64,000 nucleotides of DNA from Dyadobacter sediminis (GCF_005860765.1 NZ_VCEI01000021.1:186001-250000); one strand, 5' to 3'; counted from the first letter of the stretch, positions 26,801 to 36,706 are shown. The notes: generated by a model not told the origin, from the sequence alone. Translations and numbers: made by a program.

Positions 26801-26903
26801 TTTCAACAATGACAACTCTGCGCCAAACAGCCTTGGTCTGGATGCTACCGGTATCTACCCGAAAACCCGTACATTCCAGTTAGGAGTTAATTTAACATTC
26901 TAA
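23820..26903 (+). CDS. SusC/RagA-family TonB-linked outer-membrane transporter
   Basis: A 1027-residue SusC-type transporter. The extended signal peptide has about 33 residues before its hydrophobic core (YALLLTLMTLAGSVYA, cut near residue 49). Then come a carboxypeptidase-D-regulatory-like domain (about 52-130, VSVSGKVSDAKGSGLPGVSI), the SusC box EEVVVVGYGTAKRKDVTGSV, the plug (YVVDGIIGVPI; GSRAANGVIIITTKRGKSG) and a 22-strand barrel ending QLGVNLTF. It imports a ligand captured by the SusD lipoprotein encoded next. Codon use looks more biased than that of its neighbours, suggesting high expression. The ligand is unknown; no glycoside hydrolase or peptidase is encoded nearby. Confidence 0.97.
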   Translation: MMNLSFHLFNDRSARYAFDSRTKTSRSRNSVSFYALLLTLMTLAGSVYAQDVSVSGKVSDAKGSGLPGVSITVKGTTRGANSDMDGNYTIEAPANATLVFSFIGFATQEIAVGNQSKIDITLSDDVKALEEVVVVGYGTAKRKDVTGSVQSVTSKDFNAGVNPNPLQAIQGRVAGLTITQPNGDPNTSPTVRLRGYTSLAGGSDPLYVVDGIIGVPISTISPTDIETMDVLKDASASAIYGSRAANGVIIITTKRGKSGRASVSFNNYVGVDVISNNLKLLDGPGYISEVQRIKGESSLADSQRFPKDVNGNFYNTDWWDEISRKGVTNSHDLAVAGGSPTFSYRGSVNYTKRNGIIKNTGFDRLTGRINLDQKALDNRLNIQYSLSYTNTNSDLTDGGILANATLFLPTLPVKNANGSNYEIPGAFDLNNPVAMLENEVFQRQKNTLVGGVNLKYELFNGFTVGVNGAIKNDQEVTSRARDRSVKAFQITNGEASRNLGQINDKLLELTATYVRGFGEKGSNFSLLGGYSYQDIVNDGFGANNTQFVATGLGYNNLGLGSGSLILPKTSYTSSYRNQTSLASFFGRGTLNFNEKYNLTATLRYDGSSKFGANNKWGLFPSVAGGWTLSDESFFPKSNAFNYLKLRASWGRTGNSEGLVPYQSLQLYGPTTSYYDGSINNFLPGYAITQNTNPNLKWEVVTQTNLGLDFQFVNGRFSGSLDFFNKKTNDMLYKYSVPADGVKYFTNFIWANVGSMSNKGIEVSFGGAIIEKENFTWTSRLVGSYIKNSILNLKSDDFDSGIIRFNAFGGRGLSNVYASILTPGLPLGSFNNVGHFVGFDDKGQMLLQGKDGAAPVTNPADAQLNFKDNPQPYMTGAWVNSFTYRKFDLNFQLRGVFGNSILNNLRSNLSIPGSILETNMLESVREVPANFSTNALSDYWLEKGTYIRLDNWQIGYNVSLESKFLTNARIYLGGNNLFIITKYRGVDPELEVKGDFNNDNSAPNSLGLDATGIYPKTRTFQLGVNLTF

Positions 26904-26920
26904 AAAGAAGTGAAGCATTG

Positions 26921-26940
26921 CAGCCTCCGGTTTCAGGCTG
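26921..26940 (+). other. Short intercistronic hairpin between susC and susD
   Basis: CAGCCT (26921-26926) and AGGCTG (26935-26940) form a 6-bp stem with an 8-nt loop and no T-run. It could adjust the SusC:SusD expression ratio, but it is weak. Confidence 0.3.
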
Positions 26941-26967
26941 ATTCAATACCTTAAATTAATTATTACG

Positions 26968-28444
26968 ATGAAGATAAAAGTAAAAACATATATTACTAGG
27001 CTCCGCATTATTGCTGACCGGTCAGGCTTGTACTGATCTGACAGAAACGCCTTATGACGTTATTCCAACTGATCAGTTTGGATCGACTCCTGCGCAGCAA
27101 GCGGCTTTGCTGGGTCCATTGTACAGCTCATTAGGTGATTATTTCGGAAGATTTGCGGAGTTGAATACAGTTACGGACGAACAGGTGATACCCACACGCG
27201 GCGGTGACTGGAAAGACGGTGACGCATGGAAACGCTTAAAACAGCATACCTGGACTCCAACCGGAGACGACGATAAATTTAACGGTATGTGGACGTGGTG
27301 CTATAACAGTATCACTTCCATTAACCAGCAGCTGAGCAATCCGGAAATCACGGATGCAGGAACCCTCGCAGAATTGCGTGCACTCCGGGCGTTCTATCAT
27401 TATCTGCTGCTGGATCAGTTCAGAAATGTGATCATTGCCGAAAAGCTGGGCGGTGAAGGACCGGTACAGAAAACGGGACCTGAAGTTTTTGCGTGGATTG
27501 AAAAAGAACTTAAAGAGGTCTATCCAAATCTTAGCGAAACCACAGGCGGAGCTTATTACGGACGTTTCAACAAGTACGTTGCCAACATGATCCTGGCCAA
27601 GCTTTACCTTAACGCCGAGGTTTACACAGGAACACCGAAATGGGCAGAAGCAAAAGCAGAATGTGATGTGGTTATTGCATCCGGCAAGTATACGCTGACA
27701 GCAGATTTCTTCAGTAATTTCTCTACGCAGAATCAGGCATCCAAAGAAAATATTCTTGCCATTCCGTTTGATGCTTCCAAAAGGGGCGGCTTTAACATGA
27801 ACATGCGTACGCTGCATTATTTGAGCCAGCTTACTTACAATACGCCTCAGGCACCATGGAACGGGTACTGTACAGCCACTGAATTCTACAATTCTTTCAA
27901 AGAAGGTGATAACAGAAAGAATATGTGGATTGTCGGACAGCAGTATTCAGCTGATGGCAAGCCGCTAACGGACGACGGTAAACCATTTATCTTCACTCCG
28001 GAGATCCCTGCATTTGAAATGCCTGCGGGCCCGGTTGCGAGGTTGGCCGGTGCGAGAAGCCAGAAGTATGAAATTCAGCGAAACGGAGCAAGCAATGACC
28101 AGGATAATGACTTTGTCCTTTTCCGTCTCGGGGATACATATCTGATGAGAGCGGAAGCAAATCTTCGTCTGGGGAAAGTTGCAGATGCCATCAAAGATGT
28201 TAACATCGTTCGTGATCGTGCAGGAGCAACTCCGATTACTACGCTGACACTGGACGGTATGCTTGCGGAAAGAGGCTGGGAAATGGCCTGGGAATATACA
28301 AGACGTCAGGACCTTATCCGTTTCGGACAATTCAACAAGCCTTGGCAGTTCAAAGATGCATCACCTGCATTCAGAAATATTTTCCCGATTCCGGCTACGC
28401 AGCTTTCTCTGAATCCGAACCTGAAACAAAACCCAGGTTACTGA
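26968..28444 (+). CDS. SusD/RagB-family lipoprotein with an apparent +1 frameshift in the signal peptide
   Basis: The partner of the SusC above. The mature part is a complete SusD: CTDLTETPYDVIPTDQFGST at the N-terminus, LRALRAFYHYLLLDQFRNVI (TPR helices), YLMRAEANLRLGKVADAIKD and the closing RNIFPIPATQLSLNPNLKQN. However, the only ATG (26968) is in a different frame. From it the DNA reads MKIKVKTYITRL and soon stops; the mature frame has no ATG and is preceded by a stop at 26981. Removing one A from the A5 tract at 26982-26986 joins the two into MKIKVKHILLGSALLLTGQAC, a perfect lipoprotein signal with lipobox. So either the assembly has a homopolymer error, the gene is broken, or expression depends on slippage. 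Without the leader the protein could not reach the surface. Confidence 0.88.
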
Positions 28445-28481
28445 TGCACTGATAAGAATCATGTAATTCCAGTTTATTCCG

Positions 28482-28525
28482 AACAGGGGCAGCCTCCTTC
28501 ATGGCTTGCTCCTGTTTTATTTTAC
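28482..28525 (+). terminator. Imperfect terminator hairpin after susD
   Basis: AACAGGgGCAgCC pairs imperfectly with GGctTGCtCCTGTT, followed by TTATTTT. It may partly separate susCD from the VCBS genes or set their relative dose. Confidence 0.55.
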
Positions 28526-28567
28526 ATTTGTGTCAGATCTGCATTTTACCAGTAAAGAAATTCATTA

Positions 28568-31500
28568 ATGACTCGTTGCAGTACTATATTGTTGGTTTGT
28601 GGGCTTGGTATTTTCATGTTTCTGTCCTGTTCAAAAGACAGTGAAAAGAATAGCTTGTTTGAAGAAATGGCTTCTTCCGAAACCGGAATAAGCTTTGAAA
28701 ATACAATTACAAACAGTGAAGAATTCAACATCTTCAATTACAGAAATTTTTATAATGGCGGCGGCGTAGCAATCGGGGATATCAATAATGATAACCTTCC
28801 GGATATTTACCTGATTGCGAATCAGGGCTCCAATAAACTGTTTCTGAATAAGGGCAATTTCCGCTTTGAAGATGTTACGGATAAAGCCGGCGTGGCCGGA
28901 ACCAAATCGTGGAGCACAGGCGCAACGTTTGCCGACGTAAACGGAGATGGTTTCCTGGATTTATACGTTTGCAATGCCGGTCGTTCGGAAGAACGTAATA
29001 ATGAATTGTTTATCAATAATGGAAACGGGACTTTTGTTGAAAAAGCAAAAGAGTACGGCTTTGACGATCACGGATTCTCCACGCATGCCGCTTTCTTTGA
29101 TTTTGACCGGGACGGAGATCTGGACATGTTTTTGCTTAACAACAGTTTCACGCCTGTGGGCCGCCTTGCGTATGCAAATATCCGTAATCAGCGGGATAAG
29201 GAAGGCGGGCATAAATTGTTCAGAAACGATGGTTCAAAGTTTACGGATATCAGTGAACAAGCCGGAATTTACGGAAGTCTGATCGGATTCGGGCTTGGAA
29301 TTACAATCGGCGATGTCAATAATGACAACTGGCTGGATCTTTATATTTCCAATGACTTCTACGAACATGATTACTTGTATATCAACAATCATGACGGTAC
29401 TTTCAAGGAGTCTATTCAATCGGCCATGCAGCATACGAGCTTGTCTTCCATGGGTGCAGACATAGCGGATATCAACAACGACGGGAAACTGGATATTTAT
29501 GTTACAGATATGCTTCCGGCTTTTGACAGGAGGTTAAAACTCACATCCACTTACGAAGGGTATGACTTGCTGGCCTTGAAAGTATCCCGGGATTTTCATT
29601 ACCAATACATGCAGAATACGCTTCAGTTGAATCAATCGGGTGCACCGGACGGAAAAACGTGGTTTAGCGAAATTGCACGTTTCAGCGGTACACATGCCAC
29701 GGACTGGAGCTGGGGCGCTCTCATCTTTGACATGGATTCGGACGGTGAAAAGGATATCTTTGTAGCCAATGGAATCTATAAAGATCTTACGAATCAGGAC
29801 TTTGTCGCATTTCTTGCCGATCCTTCGAATATTGCGGAAGTCAGCCGTACAAGGCAGTTTGATTATAAGATGTTTCTTGACAAAATGCCTTCCGAGCCGC
29901 TTTCCAACTATGCTTTTAAAAACAACGGCAATTTGTCTTTTGTCAACCAGGCAACAGAATGGGGGTTGAACAAGCCTTCATTTTCAAACGGGGCGGCTTA
30001 CGGCGACCTTGACAATGACGGTGATCTGGATCTTGTTGTGAATAATGTAAACAGCCCGCTTTTTGTTTATAAAAACAAATCCAGTGAGCGCAAGGATTTT
30101 CATTATATCAAGTTCAGGTTAAACGGCGAACAAAATAACAAAGACGCAATCGGGACCAAAATATACGTGCATCAACAGAAAAGGACGCAAATGCTGCAGC
30201 AAATGCCAAACCGGGGATTTGAGTCATCCGTTGACCTGCGGCTGGTTTTTGGCCTGGGTGCCAATCCGGAAATTGATTCTGTAACGGTGCTGTGGCCAAA
30301 CGATAAGCAACAGGTCATTAAAAAGCCAGCTGCGGACTCGACGTATGTTCTGGATCAGAAAAATGCATCCGTTCCATGGAAACCTGAAAGTGATAACGGT
30401 AAAGGCCAGTTTACCGAAGCAACGGAAAGTGGAATTGATTTTACACATAAGGAACTGGATTACGTGGATTACAACCAGAATCCGCTCATCAAGCAAATGT
30501 ATTCCAGACTGGGTCCGGCCATTGCAGTCGGAGATGTAAACGGTGATCAGCTGGATGACGTATTTACGGGAGGAGCATCAGGCCAGAGCGGAAAGTTGTT
30601 CATTCAGAAAAAGGACGGAAACTTCGCCGAAAAAACACCTGAAGTTTTTACAAAAGAACTCGAAACCGAAGCAGTTGACGCTACATTTTTTGATGCAGAC
30701 AACGACGGTGACCAGGATCTGATCGTTGTATCCGGAAGTAATGAGTTCAAGGATAACGACCAAGCTTTGTTGCCGCAACTTTACCTGAATGACGGAAAAG
30801 GGAATTTTAGTAAAAGCAACGGGCTTCCGGGTTTAAATATAAACGCTTCCTGCGTTGCTGTAAGTGATTTCGACAAAGATGGTGACACGGATATTTTTAT
30901 CGGGTCAAGATTGAAATCCGGTCAGTACGGAATTGATCCGCCAAGTTATCTGCTGACCAACGACGGTAGCGGCAATTTCAAGAATTACACAAAACGATAC
31001 ATTCCGGAAATCGGGCGTTTGGGAATGGTAACGGATGCCATATGGGCTGATATGGACGGAGACACTTATCCAGAACTGATTGTTGCGGGTGACTGGATGC
31101 CGGTGATGGTTTTTAAAAACAAAAGAAACAAACTGGAACTGCAGTCCACTGAAAATGTAAAGAATGCAAAAGGAGAAGTTGTCAGAACCAACGGCTGGTG
31201 GAATACCTTGGCAGTTGCAGATATTGATAATGATGGCGATCCGGATATCATTGCCGGAAATCTGGGAACGAATACACGACTGAAAGCAACGCAGCAAAAG
31301 CCCGTTGACATGTATGTAAAAGATTTCGATAACAATGGTATAACCAAGCAGATTATAACCTGTCCTGATGAAACCGGCGTTTCTTATCCGATGGTTATGA
31401 AGCCGGATTTGTTGCGGGCCATGCCGTCTCTCAAGAAAAAATTCGTTAAATATGAGCAGTACGCGGGTAAAACCGTAGAGGACGTAATCAGTAAGGAAGA

Positions 31501-31900
31501 TCTGGCCAGCGCAGTGAAAAAGGAAGTTTATACTTCGGAATCCGTTATATTGAGAAATGAATCAAAAGGATCGGCATTTACAATGATTCCTTTGCCTGTG
31601 CAAGCGCAGTTATCACCCATTTACAGCATCATTCCTTCAGATTATGACCACGACGGGAATATGGATCTGATCGTTGCAGGAAATTATTATGATGTGTTGC
31701 CTGAAATCGGGAGGTACGATGCGTCCAAAGGGTTGGTTTTACGTAACAATAAAGGCAGTTTTGAAGCTTTGCTTCCATCTGAAACTGGTTTCTGGGCGGA
31801 AGATCAGGTCCGGAATATGCGGCAGCTTAGACAGGGCCAGTTGATTCTGGGCAAGAACAACAGCAAGGTACAAGTTTTCAGGCCGGTTATCAAAAAGTGA
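28568..31900 (+). CDS. VCBS/FG-GAP repeat lipoprotein with ASPIC/UnbV domain (first of two paralogues)
   Basis: A 1110-residue surface lipoprotein; the signal ends FMFLSCSKDSEK. It is a chain of FG-GAP/VCBS calcium-binding blade repeats of the form GDINNDNLPDIYL, FADVNGDGFLDLYV, DFDRDGDLDMFLL and GDLDNDGDLDLVVNN, making one or two beta-propellers. At about 510-590 lies an ASPIC/UnbV domain (NRGFESSVDLRLVFGLG), and a second propeller follows. Such proteins are frequent beside SusCD systems in Cytophagales but have no proven role; binding of a glycan or protein ligand is usual speculation. The DxDxDG-type motifs imply Ca2+ binding. It precedes a paralogue by 79 bp. Confidence 0.92.
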   Translation: MTRCSTILLVCGLGIFMFLSCSKDSEKNSLFEEMASSETGISFENTITNSEEFNIFNYRNFYNGGGVAIGDINNDNLPDIYLIANQGSNKLFLNKGNFRFEDVTDKAGVAGTKSWSTGATFADVNGDGFLDLYVCNAGRSEERNNELFINNGNGTFVEKAKEYGFDDHGFSTHAAFFDFDRDGDLDMFLLNNSFTPVGRLAYANIRNQRDKEGGHKLFRNDGSKFTDISEQAGIYGSLIGFGLGITIGDVNNDNWLDLYISNDFYEHDYLYINNHDGTFKESIQSAMQHTSLSSMGADIADINNDGKLDIYVTDMLPAFDRRLKLTSTYEGYDLLALKVSRDFHYQYMQNTLQLNQSGAPDGKTWFSEIARFSGTHATDWSWGALIFDMDSDGEKDIFVANGIYKDLTNQDFVAFLADPSNIAEVSRTRQFDYKMFLDKMPSEPLSNYAFKNNGNLSFVNQATEWGLNKPSFSNGAAYGDLDNDGDLDLVVNNVNSPLFVYKNKSSERKDFHYIKFRLNGEQNNKDAIGTKIYVHQQKRTQMLQQMPNRGFESSVDLRLVFGLGANPEIDSVTVLWPNDKQQVIKKPAADSTYVLDQKNASVPWKPESDNGKGQFTEATESGIDFTHKELDYVDYNQNPLIKQMYSRLGPAIAVGDVNGDQLDDVFTGGASGQSGKLFIQKKDGNFAEKTPEVFTKELETEAVDATFFDADNDGDQDLIVVSGSNEFKDNDQALLPQLYLNDGKGNFSKSNGLPGLNINASCVAVSDFDKDGDTDIFIGSRLKSGQYGIDPPSYLLTNDGSGNFKNYTKRYIPEIGRLGMVTDAIWADMDGDTYPELIVAGDWMPVMVFKNKRNKLELQSTENVKNAKGEVVRTNGWWNTLAVADIDNDGDPDIIAGNLGTNTRLKATQQKPVDMYVKDFDNNGITKQIITCPDETGVSYPMVMKPDLLRAMPSLKKKFVKYEQYAGKTVEDVISKEDLASAVKKEVYTSESVILRNESKGSAFTMIPLPVQAQLSPIYSIIPSDYDHDGNMDLIVAGNYYDVLPEIGRYDASKGLVLRNNKGSFEALLPSETGFWAEDQVRNMRQLRQGQLILGKNNSKVQVFRPVIKK

Positions 31901-31979
31901 TAGTTGAAGGTTTATTTATCAACGGTAATTTCCGGTTTGTATCCGGGAATGTCATTGATAAAATCAGGATTAAATCAAA

Positions 31980-34900
31980 ATGAAGAAAATAAATCTGGCA
32001 GTAATCCTTGTCTTTGCGCTTATTTTTCAGGCATGCAGTTCAAAGGAAAAAAGCAGTGAAAAGCCGTTATTTGAAGTGAAGGATTCAGCAAGTACCGGAG
32101 TCGGGTTTGTAAATCAGGTTGTTGGCAATGAAAAGGTTAACCTGATGGATTACCTTTACTTTTACAATGGCGGCGGTGTAGCTACGGGCGATATCAACAA
32201 TGACGGACTGGCTGATGTTTACTTTGTTTCCAATCAGGGCAAAAACAAGCTGTATCTGAATAAAGGCAATTTCAGGTTTGAAGATATTTCTGAAAAAGCA
32301 GGTGTGGAAGGCTTTTCCGACTGGCAGACCGGCGTTACCATGGCCGATGTCAATGGCGACGGGTTACTGGATATCTATGTTTCGGCCGTAGGAAATTTCC
32401 GGGGAATGGAAGGTTCCAATGAACTGTACATCAACAACGGGGATCTTACATTTTCTGAAAAAGCAGCGGATTACGGACTTGATTTTACAGGTTTTTCAAC
32501 GCAGGCAGTATTCTTTGATTATGACCGGGACGGCGATATGGATTGCTACCTCTTGAATCATGCCGTGCATACCTCGCGCAGTTATGATCGTGTAAGCACC
32601 CGTCATCTGCGCAACAATGAAGCCGGGGATTATTTGTATGAAAGTCAGTTGAGTGACCAGAAAGCGGGTCCGGATAAAGCTGTAAAGTTCAAGGATGTGA
32701 GTGCAAAAGCCGGAATTTACGGTGCTGCCATGGGCTACGGGCTAGGCGTTGGCGTTGCCGATCTGAACAATGACGGATGGGACGACATTTATGTTTCCAA
32801 TGATTTTCATGAAGATGATTATTGCTACATCAACAATGGCAACGGGACTTTTACTAATAAAAGCCATGAAATGTTTCGCTATACAAGCCGGTATTCCATG
32901 GGAAATGATATTGCGGACGTAAATAACGACGGTTACCCGGATGTAATGACGCTGGATATGTACCCGGAAGACGAATACGTGGAAAAGTCATCCATTGGCG
33001 AGGATGCGCTCGATATTTATTTGTACAAACTTTCTTTCGGTTATATGCCGCAGCTCAGCCGGAATTGCCTTCAGATTAATCTTTCCGGAAAGAAATTCAT
33101 GGAAGTGGCTGCCATGTCCGGCGTGGCTGCAACGGACTGGAGCTGGTCGCCTTTGCTGGCAGATTATGACAATGACGGAATAAAGGATTTGTTTGTAAGC
33201 AACGGAATTGCGCATCGTCCGAATAATCTGGATTATGCAAAGTATGCTGCGGATGATTCGCTGAGGTATGCCGCTGAAACGTCACTGGAACTGGACAAAA
33301 AAGCGCTTGACCTGATGCCCGAAGGAAAAGTTCATAATTATTTGTTTAAAGGAACCAAGGAACTGAACTTTCAGAATAAATCGCTGGAATGGGGTTTCGA
33401 AGCAAAAAATATCTCAAACGGAGCGGCTTATGCGGATTTTGACAATGACGGCGATCTGGATCTCGTGACCAACAACCTGAACGAGCGTTCTGTTTTTTAT
33501 CAGAATCATGCCAATCAAATGCCTGGTTCAGGATTCCTGAGGATCAGGCTGGAAGATTATCCCGGTAACCGGTTTGCCATTGGTGCAAAAGTAGTGATTA
33601 AAAGCCAGAGCGGACTTCAGATGCAGCAATTGGCCATGACAAGAGGATTTGAGTCGTCCAGCGAGCCGGTTGTGCATTTTGGTGTTGGCGCGCAAAAAAT
33701 CATTGACAGCCTCATCGTAGTATGGCCCGATCAGCATGAACAGGTGCTTACGCAGGTGAAAACGGGACAGTTGCTTAAAATCAAGTACGATAAAATTTCC
33801 GCAACTGAGAAAAACATCCGGATTGTAAAAACACCGGATCAGCAATTGTTTGAAGATGTAACGGATCAATTCAAAATTCCTGACAAGCACGAGGAAAACC
33901 AATACTTTGATTTTTACAGAGAAAGTCTGATGCCGTTTCTGGTTTCCACGGAAGGGCCGAAAGTTGCTGTGGCTGATGTAAACGGTGACGGGCTGGAAGA
34001 TATGTACGTGGGTGGCGCCAAATGGCAGATCGGAGCCTTGTACCTGCAAACGCCTGCCGGCAAATTCGTGAGAAGTCTGCAACCGGATTTCAGGACCGAC
34101 TCGACTTATGAAGATGTGGATGCCGTGTTCTTTGATGCCGATAAAGACGGTTTTCAGGATCTTTATGTAGTTACAGGCGGAAATGAATTTTATGATAAAA
34201 TGCCGCAGCAGTTTGACCGTTTATATATGAACGACGGCAAAGGGAATTTTAAAAGAAACGCCAATGCTCTTCCGCCGATGTTTGATAACAAATCCTGCGT
34301 CCGGCCATTTGATCTGGATCAGGACGGTGATCTGGACTTGTTTGTAGGAGGTCGGGTCGTTGGTTTTCAATACGGAATGGCTCCGAATTCTTACATTCTG
34401 ATCAATGACGGCAAAGGAAACTTTACAGATAAAACCAATGAACTCGCTCCTCAGCTCCGGAATATCGGCATGGTTACGGATGCATTATGGGCGGATATTG
34501 ACGGCGACAAGCAGAACGATCTGGTGGTTGCCGGAGACTGGATGCCGGTCACTGTTTTCTTTAACAAAAAAGGAAAGCTGGGCCGTGATCAATCGGGTAA
34601 ATATAGTACTCCTGCCGGGTTCTGGCAGTGTATAGCAGCGGCTGATTTTGATCAGGACGGCGATATGGATCTGATTGCGGGAAATCTGGGAAACAACAAC
34701 AAGTTCAGAAAAAGACCTGATACCCATTTGAAAATGTGGGTCAAAGATTTTGATAATAATCAGGGACTGGAACAGGTTCTGGCTTACAGCGTTGAAGAAA
34801 AATGGTATCCGGTGGCTTTCAAGGACGAACTTGGAAAACGTATTCCTTCGATTATCAACAAGAGATTTACGGATTACAAGTCTTTTGCAGGAAAAACGAT

Positions 34901-35333
34901 CGATGATATTTTTGAAGCCGGTGAATTAAAGGGTTCCAGGTTACTGGAAGTTGAAAAGTTTGGCTCCGTTTATCTGGAAAACAAAGAGGGACGATTTGTT
35001 ATGCATGACTTGCCGGCAGAAGCACAGGCTTCAAAGTTGTTTGCCATGACCATTACGGATCTAAACGGAGACGGCCGGCCGGATGTGCTGGGCGGAGGAA
35101 ATTATCAGGGTGTAAGCACTTATCAGGGTCGTTATGATTCCAGTTTCGGGTTAGTGCTTTTGAATAAGGGAAAAGGAAATTTCGAAGCACTTTCACCGGT
35201 TGACACCGGGTTTTTGCTGGAAGGTGAAATAAGGGATATCAAGCGTATAAAGGCAGGTAATGAATCTTTGTGGATGATAGCGCGTAATAATCTGCCATTA
35301 ACCATCATAAAGCCTTTACGCCGGGAGAAGTAA
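31980..35333 (+). CDS. VCBS/FG-GAP repeat lipoprotein with ASPIC/UnbV domain (second paralogue)
   Basis: A 1117-residue paralogue of the preceding gene, with the same order of parts. The signal ends LIFQACSSKEKS (lipoprotein). The first propeller opens with FYNGGGVATGDINNDGLADV, closely matching the neighbour; further blades read MADVNGDGLLDIYV, DYDRDGDMDCYLL and DFDNDGDLDLVTNN. An ASPIC/UnbV domain lies at about 518-600 (TRGFESSSEPVVHFGVG), then a second propeller with DADKDGFQDLYVV and DFDQDGDMDLIAG. The pair probably arose by tandem duplication and then diverged, so they may bind different ligands or form a heteromeric surface complex with SusCD. The Kelch lipoprotein gene follows 44 bp downstream. 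Confidence 0.92.
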   Translation: MKKINLAVILVFALIFQACSSKEKSSEKPLFEVKDSASTGVGFVNQVVGNEKVNLMDYLYFYNGGGVATGDINNDGLADVYFVSNQGKNKLYLNKGNFRFEDISEKAGVEGFSDWQTGVTMADVNGDGLLDIYVSAVGNFRGMEGSNELYINNGDLTFSEKAADYGLDFTGFSTQAVFFDYDRDGDMDCYLLNHAVHTSRSYDRVSTRHLRNNEAGDYLYESQLSDQKAGPDKAVKFKDVSAKAGIYGAAMGYGLGVGVADLNNDGWDDIYVSNDFHEDDYCYINNGNGTFTNKSHEMFRYTSRYSMGNDIADVNNDGYPDVMTLDMYPEDEYVEKSSIGEDALDIYLYKLSFGYMPQLSRNCLQINLSGKKFMEVAAMSGVAATDWSWSPLLADYDNDGIKDLFVSNGIAHRPNNLDYAKYAADDSLRYAAETSLELDKKALDLMPEGKVHNYLFKGTKELNFQNKSLEWGFEAKNISNGAAYADFDNDGDLDLVTNNLNERSVFYQNHANQMPGSGFLRIRLEDYPGNRFAIGAKVVIKSQSGLQMQQLAMTRGFESSSEPVVHFGVGAQKIIDSLIVVWPDQHEQVLTQVKTGQLLKIKYDKISATEKNIRIVKTPDQQLFEDVTDQFKIPDKHEENQYFDFYRESLMPFLVSTEGPKVAVADVNGDGLEDMYVGGAKWQIGALYLQTPAGKFVRSLQPDFRTDSTYEDVDAVFFDADKDGFQDLYVVTGGNEFYDKMPQQFDRLYMNDGKGNFKRNANALPPMFDNKSCVRPFDLDQDGDLDLFVGGRVVGFQYGMAPNSYILINDGKGNFTDKTNELAPQLRNIGMVTDALWADIDGDKQNDLVVAGDWMPVTVFFNKKGKLGRDQSGKYSTPAGFWQCIAAADFDQDGDMDLIAGNLGNNNKFRKRPDTHLKMWVKDFDNNQGLEQVLAYSVEEKWYPVAFKDELGKRIPSIINKRFTDYKSFAGKTIDDIFEAGELKGSRLLEVEKFGSVYLENKEGRFVMHDLPAEAQASKLFAMTITDLNGDGRPDVLGGGNYQGVSTYQGRYDSSFGLVLLNKGKGNFEALSPVDTGFLLEGEIRDIKRIKAGNESLWMIARNNLPLTIIKPLRREK

Positions 35334-35377
35334 AAGTAACGGGTGCAATACTGCAATTCACAGATCAGCAGGCACAT

Positions 35378-36706
35378 ATGACAACAGGCTTTACAGTTAC
35401 AGGATCTTTTCTTTGCCGTATATTTATAGCGGCTGTGTTCTTCATTGTGTTTTCCTGTGAGAAAAAGATATTTCCGCCAACCGGGATTACCGAGGATATC
35501 ATTGTTCCTGTTTCCATTGTTTCCGTTGAACAGAATGCAGCCGCTACCGCTGAAATTACGGTCAAAACGTCCAATGTTGCCGAAAACAACTTTGAACTTA
35601 AGCTGCTGACGGATTCAGGTGCAGAAATCCCGCTTCAGGCCGGCAGCAACGAAGTGGTAAGTGTTTTCAAGCTGACTACGTATACAAGTGGAAAGTTGCA
35701 GGACGGGAAAACATATACTTTGCAGCTGAACTACAGGAACGAGCTGGATAAAAGTATTACAATCAGCAGAAATTTTACGGCTGAATCAACTAAAAGCTGG
35801 AAAAAACTGCCACATGCCCCCATAGCCGACGGTGATTTTACCGGTGCCGCTCTGCTTTCACCGCTTTACAATTCGGAACTGGCCGTTTACAGATATGCTG
35901 ACGCTGTGAACTGGGACATTTTGAAATTCGACGGAACGTGGAGAAGTGTAGACAGCAAGAAGCCGGTTCCGAGGCATAATGCAATTGCTTTTCCGTTGGG
36001 GCAAGCTGGCGGGAGAGAGCTGATTTTCATGGGATTCGGTTTTATAAATGATGACAAGCTTCCCAGTAAAAAAGCATATCTGAACGACTTTTGGTGGACA
36101 GTCAACTACTATTACATTGGCGAGCATGCCGGTGTCGTTTTTCCGCTTTATACGGATATTGACAGAGATGTAAAATTTTTTCTGACTTATGATCATGCGT
36201 TTATGCTTAAAGAAGACTTCACAGGTGCAATGCGGTCAATGGATGTAAAATGGGATCAGAAAGAATGTCAGCCGCTTCCTGAAAAAACCGGCAAGCTGGC
36301 CACTTTTACAATAAACGGAACAGGCTATGTCATTAACCAGACGGCAGGAAAAGCTCCTCATCTTTATGCCTATTCTCCCGGGCAGGACAAATGGACAAGA
36401 ATGGCTGATTTTCCGGGCGTTCTCCGAGAATTGGGAACGGCATTTTCGGCAGCAGGAAAAGGATATTTCGGACTGGGAATTGATGCACCGGGAAATGGAT
36501 TGAGGGATATCTGGCAGTATGATCCGGTCAAAAATGCATGGAGCTATCATTCGGAATATCCGGGTCAGGGCAACCGTTTGCTAGTTTCCTTTTCGGACAA
36601 AAACAAGGCATATCTGGGATGGGGTTATGAAAGTCGGCAAATAGAGGGTTCCGCTGCCAGACAGCAAACAGGATGTACAGATTTTTGGGAATTCGATCCA
36701 CAATGA
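35378..36706 (+). CDS. Kelch-repeat lipoprotein
   Basis: A 442-residue exported lipoprotein; the signal peptide ends FFIVFSCEKKIF with Cys in a lipobox. Residues about 35-130 form an immunoglobulin- or fibronectin-like beta domain. From about 135 to the end there are Kelch-type blades, with motifs WKKLPHAPIADGDFTGA, LYAYSPGQDKWTRMADFPG, GLRDIWQYDPVKNAWSYHSE and the closing CTDFWEFDPQ. A Kelch propeller on the cell surface usually binds glycans or proteins; no catalytic residues are evident. Its stop overlaps the start of the DUF4249 gene (ATGA at 36703-36706), so the two are translationally coupled. Confidence 0.85.
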   Translation: MTTGFTVTGSFLCRIFIAAVFFIVFSCEKKIFPPTGITEDIIVPVSIVSVEQNAAATAEITVKTSNVAENNFELKLLTDSGAEIPLQAGSNEVVSVFKLTTYTSGKLQDGKTYTLQLNYRNELDKSITISRNFTAESTKSWKKLPHAPIADGDFTGAALLSPLYNSELAVYRYADAVNWDILKFDGTWRSVDSKKPVPRHNAIAFPLGQAGGRELIFMGFGFINDDKLPSKKAYLNDFWWTVNYYYIGEHAGVVFPLYTDIDRDVKFFLTYDHAFMLKEDFTGAMRSMDVKWDQKECQPLPEKTGKLATFTINGTGYVINQTAGKAPHLYAYSPGQDKWTRMADFPGVLRELGTAFSAAGKGYFGLGIDAPGNGLRDIWQYDPVKNAWSYHSEYPGQGNRLLVSFSDKNKAYLGWGYESRQIEGSAARQQTGCTDFWEFDPQ

